A stretch of 64,000 nt of DNA from Solirubrobacter pauli (GTDB taxonomy: Bacteria; Actinomycetota; Thermoleophilia; Solirubrobacterales; Solirubrobacteraceae). Position numbers and translations under genes: made by a program. Of this stretch, positions 1 through 8,200 are shown piece by piece. The stretch lies in NCBI RefSeq assembly GCF_003633755.1, contig NZ_RBIL01000001.1, forward strand, positions 1,783,426 to 1,847,425, given 5' to 3'. Below the pieces are notes generated by a model that saw nothing but the letters and a program-made list of their open reading frames with translations, did not search any database and was not told the DNA's origin. Numbering within the stretch: position 1 is the stretch's first letter; each line of letters begins with the position of its first letter.

Positions 1-1
1 C

Positions 2-793
2 CGGATCCTGCGCGAGGACCTGCGCCCTTACCGCGACGAGCTGATCATCTCCACCAAGGCCGGCTACGACATGTGGCCCGGCCCGTACGGCGAGTGGGGC
101 TCGCGCAAGTACCTGCTGGCGTCGCTCGACCAGTCGCTCGAGCGGATGGGGCTCGACTACGTCGACATCTTCTACTCGCACCGGTACGACCCGGAGACGC
201 CGCTGGAGGAGACGATCGGCGCGCTGGACACCGCGGTCCGCTCCGGCCGTGCCCTGTACGCCGGCATCTCGTCCTACTCGGCCGAGCGCACGGCGGAGGC
301 GGTCGCGATCGCGAACCGGCTCGGCACGCCCCTGCTGATCCACCAGCCGTCGTACTCGCTGCTCAACCGGTGGATCGAGCCCGAGGTGCTGGAAGCGTGC
401 GACGAGGCCGGCATGGGCGTCATCGCCTTCTCGCCGCTCGCCCAGGGCATGCTCACCGACCGCTACCTCGGCGGCATCCCGAAGGACTCGCGCGCGGCGC
501 AGGACCACTTCCTCAAGCAGGACTTCATCTCCGAGGAGAACATGGCCGCGGTGCGGGCGCTGAACGAGATCGCGCAGCGGCGCGGGCAGGCGCTCGCGCA
601 GATGGCGATCGCGTGGGTGCTGCGCGACCCACGGGTGACGTCCGCCCTGATCGGCGCGTCCTCGGTCAAGCAGCTCGAGACCAACGTGGCGGCGCTCGAG
701 AACCTCGAGTTCAGCGACGAGGAGCTCGCCGAGATCGACAAGCACGCGGTCGACGCCGGCATCAACATCTGGGAGCAGTCGAGCTTCGCATGA
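2..793 (+). CDS. Aldo/keto reductase, 5' end outside the window
   Basis: NADPH-dependent aldo/keto reductase of the group that also holds E. coli YghZ and voltage-gated K+ channel beta subunits. The reading frame is open from base 2, so the start lies upstream; 263 residues are visible. The N-terminal fragment ends a strand in STKAGYD, followed by the SLERMGLDYVDIFYSHR stretch typical of the barrel and a C-terminal SALIGASSVKQLETN segment that binds the cofactor phosphate in this family. The conserved tyrosine of the catalytic tetrad would be in the missing part. The stop overlaps the next start (ATGA at 790), so it is translationally coupled to the thioesterase. Family confident, substrate unknown. 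Confidence 0.9.
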   Translation, partial: RILREDLRPYRDELIISTKAGYDMWPGPYGEWGSRKYLLASLDQSLERMGLDYVDIFYSHRYDPETPLEETIGALDTAVRSGRALYAGISSYSAERTAEAVAIANRLGTPLLIHQPSYSLLNRWIEPEVLEACDEAGMGVIAFSPLAQGMLTDRYLGGIPKDSRAAQDHFLKQDFISEENMAAVRALNEIAQRRGQALAQMAIAWVLRDPRVTSALIGASSVKQLETNVAALENLEFSDEELAEIDKHAVDAGINIWEQSSFA

Positions 794-1197
794 GGCGCTC
801 CGAGCTCCTGAAGCAGTTCCTGCCGAATTCGCCGTTCGTGGGGCTGCTCGGGGTCTCGCTCGTGGCTCTGGAAGACGAGCGGGCGGAGCTGCGGATGCCG
901 TTCCGCCCGGAGCTGGCCACCGCCGGTGACGTCGTCCACGGTGGCGCGATCGCCTCGCTCATCGACATGACGGCGGTGTCCGCCGCGTGGGCCGACGACC
1001 ACGAGCCGCAGTCGATGGAAGGCGCTACCGTGACCCTCGACGTGTCCTACGTGGCCGCAGCGCGCGGGAAGGACCTCACGGCGATCGGCGTGGTGAGCAA
1101 GCGCGGACGCAGCCTCGTGTTCGCCGACGTGCGCGTCAGCGAGCCGGACGGCCGGCTCGTGGCCACCGGCTCCGCGGTGGTGACGCTCGGCTCGTGA
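790..1197 (+). CDS. PaaI-like hotdog-fold thioesterase
   Basis: A 135-residue single hotdog domain, the usual size for PaaI/YbgC-type acyl-CoA thioesterases. The motif VVHGGAIASLIDMTAV (residues about 44-59) is the signature helix of the family, in which HGG and an acidic residue help bind and hydrolyse the thioester. No signal peptide, so probably cytoplasmic. It overlaps the upstream reductase by ATGA and the downstream hydrolase by GTGA, which suggests one transcript. The acyl-CoA substrate cannot be told from sequence. Confidence 0.88.
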   Translation: MRRSELLKQFLPNSPFVGLLGVSLVALEDERAELRMPFRPELATAGDVVHGGAIASLIDMTAVSAAWADDHEPQSMEGATVTLDVSYVAAARGKDLTAIGVVSKRGRSLVFADVRVSEPDGRLVATGSAVVTLGS

Positions 1198-2159
1198 CCG
1201 CGCTGGGCCGGCTGGCGGCGACGGAGCTCGCGGGCCTCTCGCGAGGGATCGGCGACGTCCACTTCGCGATCTCGGGCCGGGTGTTCCGCGCGCTCGGCCC
1301 GCCGGCGCTGCCGGTGCGGGTCATGCACGACGCGGTCGCGCGCGGCACGTACGCCGCGGTCTGCGGCGGCCTGTGGGCGGGCGCCCGCGCGCTGCCGCTG
1401 GACGCGCCGCCGGCCGTACTCGGCGCCCTCAACGGGCTGATCGGCGATGAGCTGCACGCCGTCGGCAGCCCGCTCGCGATCCCGATGCGCGCGGAGCGGA
1501 TCGGCGAGCCGCGCGGGCGCGACGTCGCCGTCTTCGTGCACGGGTTGGGTGAGACCGAGCTCGCCTGGGGGCCTGCGCCCTACGGCGACCGGCTGCCCGG
1601 CTGGACCCCGGTCTACGTCCGCTACAACACCGGCCGCTCGATCGCGGAGAACGCGGCGGAGCTCGGCGCGCTGATCGAAGGCCTGGACTGGAAGATCGAG
1701 CGGATCGCGCTCGTCGGGCACTCGATGGGCGGGCTCGTCGCGCGCAGCGCGTGCGCCCGGGGCGGCGCGTGGACGGAGCGCGTGACCCACACCGTCTCGC
1801 TCGGCACCCCCCACGACGGCGCGCCGCTCGCGCAGCTCGTGCACGGGCTGGCCGCCGCGCTCGAGCGCGCGCCGGAGACGCGTCCGTTCGCCCGCTTCCT
1901 CGGTCGGCGCAGCGCGGGCATCCGCGACCTGCGCCGCGGCGTGCGCGACCCGCTGCTGCCCGGCGCCCGCCACGGGTTCGTCGCCGCGACCGTCACCGCC
2001 ACCGACACGCACGTCGTCGGCCGGCTGCTCGGCGACACGCTCGTGCTGTCGGGCAGCGCCCGCGGCGAAGGCGACGTGCTCGACCTGGGCGGCACGCATC
2101 ACCTCGCGCTGCTGCGGGCACCGGCCGTGCATCGCCAGCTGCAGGCCTGGCTCACCTAG
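1194..2159 (+). CDS. Alpha/beta hydrolase, lipase-like
   Basis: A 321-residue alpha/beta hydrolase. The oxyanion strand reads VFVHGLGETELAW, the nucleophile elbow is GHSMGGLVARS (Ser in G-x-S-x-G) and it is followed by SLGTPHDGAPLA, the layout of triacylglycerol lipase and PGAP1-like esterases. The catalytic histidine is probably the HH near the C-terminus (GGTHHLALL). The first 90 residues carry a helical region not needed for the fold. GTG at 1194 was chosen because it overlaps the preceding stop (GTGA); a longer frame reaching back to 987 only shadows the thioesterase. Lipid or ester substrate unknown. Confidence 0.85.
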   Translation: MTALGRLAATELAGLSRGIGDVHFAISGRVFRALGPPALPVRVMHDAVARGTYAAVCGGLWAGARALPLDAPPAVLGALNGLIGDELHAVGSPLAIPMRAERIGEPRGRDVAVFVHGLGETELAWGPAPYGDRLPGWTPVYVRYNTGRSIAENAAELGALIEGLDWKIERIALVGHSMGGLVARSACARGGAWTERVTHTVSLGTPHDGAPLAQLVHGLAAALERAPETRPFARFLGRRSAGIRDLRRGVRDPLLPGARHGFVAATVTATDTHVVGRLLGDTLVLSGSARGEGDVLDLGGTHHLALLRAPAVHRQLQAWLT

Positions 2160-2212
2160 CCCGAACGACGACGGGGCGAGCCACCTGGCCCGCCCCGCGG
2201 TCGAACCTGCGA

Positions 2213-2235
2213 GGGCGGCCGCGACGCGGCCGCCC
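2213..2235. terminator. Bidirectional terminator hairpin
   Basis: Perfect 10-bp inverted repeat (arms 2213-2222 and 2226-2235) with a 3-base loop between the convergent stops at 2159 and 2248. A second, weaker GGGGCG/CGCCCC pair lies at 2173-2196. There is no T-run, as is usual in this genome. Confidence 0.6.
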
Positions 2236-2247
2236 CCTCCTACTCGC

Positions 2248-5200
2248 CTACGGCGTGGTCGCCGACAGCGTGAACACCAGGACCTTGCCGTAGCCGCCCG
2301 TCGCCAGCTCGTCGCTCGCCGCGATCGACTGCTTGAAGTCGATCTTCAGCTCGCGCCCGCTGACCGGGGTCGGGAACGACAGGAGGTTCAGGCGTGCGGT
2401 CGGCGTCGCCGGGAGCGGCGCGAACGCCGTGCTCGGGTTGGCCGTGTCCGTCGCGCGGACCTGGAGCGGCTGCGGCAGGAACGCCGAGCCGTTGACCAGG
2501 TGACCCGTGTGGTTGGTGCTCGGGTCGCGCACGGTCAGCGCCGATGCCGTGGCCGACGACGTGGCCGTGGCGTTGAGCGTCGCCGTGTAGTCCTTGGCGA
2601 CGCCGGGCTGGAACACGCCCAGGTTCGCCGAGCCCTTGATGTCGAGGGCCAGCGTGCTCGGGACGAGCCCGCCGACGCCGACCTCGACCTCGTTCTCGTT
2701 GAACGGCTGGACGTTCACCGGCACGAGCGCGGTGGCCTTGCCGCCCTTGCCGTCACGGACCGTGAGCTTGGCGTACCAGACGCCGGGCTCGGTGTACGTG
2801 TGCATCGCGTCCTTGGTGGCCGCGGTGCCGCCGTCGCCGAAGTCCCACTCGTAGGTGAGCGTGTCGCCGTCCGGATCGGACGCCGTCGACGTGAAGGCCA
2901 CCGGGTCGCCCGGATAGACGTCACCCGCCGGGTTGCGCTGGATGCTCACCGTCGGGTTCTGATTGCCACCCTGCTTGCCGCAGTCGGCGTCAGCCTGCAC
3001 GCCGGCCGCGATCTCGAGGCCGCTCAGGAGGTGCTTGAGGAACGGCGCCTCGCTGAACGTGGCCTGGGTGTGACCCATGCCCGTGTACCACGAGCGGCCG
3101 CCCTGGTAGCGCTGGCACCACGAGATCGGATGGTCGTCATCCGTCGTGTTGCCGTCTTCCTCGCCGTAGGTGGCCTCGTCGACCGTCAGCAGCACGTGGA
3201 CCTGGCCACGCGGGCTGTAGTCGTCGCCGCCGCCACCGACAACCGGGTTGACCGGCGACTGGTAGTTGTACCACTCGTCGACACGGCTCCAGGGGTTCGG
3301 GAGGCCCTGCGTCGAGTGGTGGTCCGCGTCGTCGATGCGGACCGTCGCGGTGGGCGTGCCGGCCGGGTGGTTGCGGAAGTACGCACCCACGAGACCGCCG
3401 TAGAAGCCCCACTCGTACTCGGTGTCGGCCGCGGCGTGGATGCCCACGTAGCCACCGCCACCCTTGATGTAGTTCTCGAACGCCGTCTGCTGCGTGGCGT
3501 TGAGCGGATCGCCCGTGGTCGACAGGAAGACGACCGCGTCGTAGTGAGCCAGCGTGGTCGCGTTGAACACGCCGGAGTCCTCGGAGGCGTCGACCTGGAA
3601 GTCGTTCGCCTCACCGAGCGCCTTGATCGCGGCGATGCCCGCCGGGATCGAGTCGTGGCGGAAGCCCGTGGTCTTGGAGAACACGAGCACCCGGAAGCGC
3701 GCCTCCGGGTCGTCCGCGCCGAAGACGGTGACCGTCACCGTGCGCGTCCGCGTGTCCTCACCGTCGGACACCGTCACCTTGGCCTCGTACGTGCCGGCCG
3801 TGGTGTAGGTGTACGTCGGATCCTCGGACGTGGAGTCCGCGGTGCCGTCGCCGTTGAAGTCCCAGCTGTAGGTGAGCGCGTCGTCGTCCTCGTCCGAGGC
3901 GGTGACGTCGAACTTGACCTGCAGCGGGGCGAAGCCGGACGTCGGCGTCGCGGTGGCCGACTCGATCGTCGGCGCGTTGTTCTCGTCGACCGGCGGGCAG
4001 CCCGTGCTGTCGCCGTCGACCGAGAAGTACTCGAACGTGACCGTGTCGCCCGACTGCAGCACGCCCTGCGTGTACAGGCCGAACTTCGGCGAGACCATCG
4101 CGTTCGTGACCGGGCCGGAGAAGGCGATCCACTCGCCCGCCTCGGAGGTCTTGTACTGCGCGGTGTAGCTGTTGCCGGCCTTCGTCAGGCGCAGCCAGAG
4201 CGGACCCGCGGCCTGTGCGGCCGTGATCTGCGGATCCGACGCCGTCGCGCTCACCGTGCCGTTGACCTCCGACCGCAGCTCGAGCCGGTTGACCCGGTTC
4301 ACGTTGTTGTCGTCGGCGATCGCGTTGAGCTTGACGTAGTTGTTGTCGTCGCCGTAGGCGAGGATGCCGCCCTGGGAGTAGCCACCGTCCAGCGTGTTGG
4401 TGAGCTTGGTCTCCAGGACCCAGTCGGTGCCGGCGTTGGCGGCCGGCTGCAGGATCAGCGGGCCACCGCCCGTCGACGCCTGGTAGATCTCGCCCGCGGT
4501 CGTGGTGACCTTGAGCGCGCCGTTGGCGACCGCGTACTTCGTCGCGTCGTCGTGGGCGATCGCGCTCCACTTCGTCGTGTTGAGCGCGTCACCGTCGAAC
4601 GGGTCGCCGGGGCCGTTGCACTGCTCGCAGCTGCTCGGGTCCGGGCCGTCGAGGGTGAAGTAGTCGAACGACACCGTGTCGCCGACGCCGTCCGCCTGCG
4701 GGCTGAACCCGAAGATGCCGAAGTCCGGCGCGACCATCGGGTTGGTCACCGGGCTGTTCGGCGCCGCGGTCCAGGCCACGCCGTCGAACGAGTACTCGCC
4801 CTTGTAGCTGGTGCCCGTCTTGGTGAGCCGCAGGTAGAACGGGCCCTCGGCCTGAGCGGCGGTGAGGGTCGCGTTCGACTGGGGCTCCTGGATCACACCG
4901 GCGATCTCCGAGCGGAGCTCGATCCGGTTGGCCCGTGCGTTGTTCGGGTCGGTGATGACGTCGAACTTGATGTAGTTGTCGCCGTCCAGGTAGGCCATCA
5001 GGCCGCCCTGGGCGTAGCCGCCGTTGAACGTGTAGGCGTCGATCTTGGTCTCGATCACCCAGTCCTCGCCGGCGTGCGACGCGTCCTGGAGGATGAAGCC
5101 GTTCGGCGGCGGGTTGGTGTCGCCGGTGTAGATGTCGCCCTGGGTCAGCGTCAGGTTGAACTTGCCGCCGGTCAGGGAGTACTCGGCCGGGTTGTCACGC

Positions 5201-8200
5201 ACGATCGCGTTCCAACGCGTCTTGTCCAGCGACGCCCCGTCGAACTGGTCGTCGTAGCTCGGGCCGGACGGCGTGCCGCCGCCACCGCCGCCGCCACCGA
5301 CCGCGTCACCCGTGAGGGTGAACGAGTCGAAGGCCGCGACCGGGTTGCCCGTGCCGTCGTTGGAGAACGCGAACAGGCCGATCTTGGCGTTCGCCGGCAG
5401 TGCCGCCGGACGCCCGGCCGCGGTCCACGTGGTCCCGTCGGTCGAGTAGTGGCCGACCACGTTCGTCCCGTCCGACGTCAGGCGCAGCCAGAAGTCGTTC
5501 GGGAAGTTCGCGGGCACGTTGGCCGTGGAGTCCGCCGCTTCGTTGCGCGCGACGGCGTTGACCTCGTTGATGAACTCGAACTTCTCGGCGCCGGCCGTCG
5601 TGTGAGCGATGCGGCCGAACTTCGTGAAGTTGTTGTCGTCGCCGTAGACCATGATCCCGGCCTGGTGGTACTGCGCGGTGCCCTTGAAGTTGACCTTCGT
5701 GGTCGCCACCCAGGCACCGGTAGGCGCGGGCCGCACGACGAGGTTCTTCGCGTCGTTGCGGGTCTGGTAGATGTCGCCCGGCTGCGCCGGGATCTGCAGG
5801 GTGCCACCGGCCACGACCGAGGACTGGTCGCCGCGGATGCGCTCCCAGGCCCCGTCGAGGGTGGTGCCCTCGAACTCGTCGACGATGCCCTCGGAGCCAC
5901 CGCCACCCGTGCCGTCCGGGTCGAAGCGGATCCAGTCGAAGCGCGCCACCGGCACGCTCGGGGCCTCGGCGGACAGCGCCGCCGGACCGATCTTGGCGTC
6001 GGTGAACGTCGCCAGCGAGACCGGGCGGCCGACCGGCGTGAACGTCGTGCCGTTGTACGAGTACGCGGCCGTCAGGTTCTCACCGTCGGAGATGATCCGC
6101 ACGTAGTAGTCGAGCGGGCTGTCGGCCGGGATGCCGCCGAGCTTGTCCGCCCCCTCGTTGCGCGGGTTCCCGTTGACCTCGGTGATGAACTCGAAGTCAC
6201 GGGTGCCGCCCGCGGAGATCATGTGGATGGACGCCCAGTTGTCGTCGCCCGCCCACACGCGCAGACCGGCCTGGTGGTAGTTCTCGGTGAGCGCGCTCGC
6301 CGAGATCTTCGCCGTGGCCGTGTACGCGCCGTCCGGCGCCGACTGGACGACGATGTTCTTGGCCGTCGTGCCGTTGCCGTACATCGAGCCCGGGGCGATC
6401 GGCAGGTTCAGGTTGCCGCCGGAGACGCTGAGCGGGTTCGCCGCGTCAGGCCGTTCGACGGTCCACTTGCTGTCGAGCGCGGTGCCGTCGAACTCGTCCG
6501 AGCGGGCCGGGCCCGTCGGGCACTCGTCGAGCGGCCGCGTGACGCGGACCTCGACCGTGTCCGAGGAATGGCCGCCGGACGCGTCCGTCACCGTCACGGT
6601 CGCCGTGTAGTTGCCCGGCGTCGTGTACGTGTAGTTGGGCGCCTTCTGCGTGGACTTGTCAGCGTCCGTTCCCGGCACGCCGAAGTCCCACGCGTACGTC
6701 ATCGCCTCGCCCTCGGCGTCGGTCGCGTCGGCGTTGAAGGCGACGTTGAGCGGCGCCACACCGCTGACCGGCTCGGCCGTGGCGTTGACCTCCGGCGGTG
6801 CCGTGACCGCCGCGCCCTTGCCGGTGAACTTGAAGTAGTTCAGGTTCATCAGCGAGCCCGTGTTCGTCGGGTGACGGAACACGATGAACAGGCGGTGCGT
6901 GCCCTGCGGGATGGTGGTGGGCAGGTTGATCGTGACGTCCTGCCACGACTGCCAGCCGCCCGTGGGCGCGATGTTCGGGGTGGCCGCGACGAGCGGGCCG
7001 TCGGGTGCGTCGTACCGCAGCTCGATGATGCCGCCCGCGCCGCCCGAGGCCACGCGGAAGGTCGCCTTCGTCAGGTCCTCGAGGTTGTACGGGTTGAACG
7101 AGATCCAGTCGCCGTCCTCGATGAACGCGGCCGCGTTGCCGCCGCCCACGTCCGTCGTGGCCTCCTGGGTCACGCCCGGGTCACCCGTGCCGCGGCCGTC
7201 GGCCGTGCGGCCGGTGGTCAGGTAGTACTCGGCCTGCTTGAGCTTGGGCTGCAGGATCGCCTCGGCCGAGCCGGTCACGCCGGCGGCCGGGCCGTTGCCC
7301 GCGTCCGTGTAGCTGGCCGTGACGACCGTGAACACGTTGGCGTTCACGCCGTGGCCCTCCACGCTCGTGACCGTGAACGTGCCCTCGCAGCCCGAGAGCG
7401 TCGACAGCTCGTGCGCGTGGGTGTCGTGGCCGAGCTTGACCTCGATCCGGATGTCCTCGCACTTGATCGTGCCGGCGCCGGTCGAGCCGCCGTCCGGGTC
7501 GGTGACGGACACCTTGTACGGGATCTTGTCCCCGAAGTCGGCGATCTTGCCGTTCTCGGGCAGCTCGATCGTGACGACCGGGCGCTGGTTGCCGACGACG
7601 ACGCGGACCGTGTCCACCGCCGTGGCGCCGGACTCGTCCGTGACCGTCAGCGTGGCGTCATAGGTGCCGGCCGCCGTGTACTGGTGCGACGGGTTCGGCT
7701 GCGTCGAGGTCGGCGTGCCGTCCCCGAAGTTCCACAGGTACGTGATCGGCGTCCCGTCCGGGTCGTTGGAGCCGGCCGAGGAGAACTGCACCGTGGTGCC
7801 GACCGGGACCGCGTCGTTGTTCACCGTCGCGTTGGCGATCGGCGTGCGCGAGCCGCTGATGTAGTCGACGCGGTAGACGCCCGAGTCGGGGTTGTTCTCC
7901 GCGAAGCCCTGGCCCCACTCGACGACGTACAGCGAGCCGTCGGGGCCGAACTCCATGTCCATCGGGCTGATGTAGCCGGTGGTGCGCGCCCAGTTGGACA
8001 CGCCCGTGACCAGGCCCTGGTTGTTCAGGTCGGCCGTCCGGATCCAGTCGTTGTTCCACTCGCCGATGAACCACTGGCCGTCGTAGAACCGCGGGAACTT
8101 GGTGTCGGAGTTCGAGTTCTCGTCGAAGTAGTACCGCGCGCCACCCATCGGGGCGCCACCGGTGCCGAGGTCCGGGAAGCGGGTGTCGGTCTCGGAGTAG

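Noticed and set aside
1047-2132. Minus-strand frame of 361 codons opposite the lipase-like gene
   Set aside because: No motif, shadow composition; plus strand has GHSMGG lipase motif.
4005-6500. Repeated modules as a CRISPR or DNA satellite
   Set aside because: Repeats are at protein level only, about 600 bp long and diverged; no short regularly spaced DNA repeats were seen anywhere in the window.
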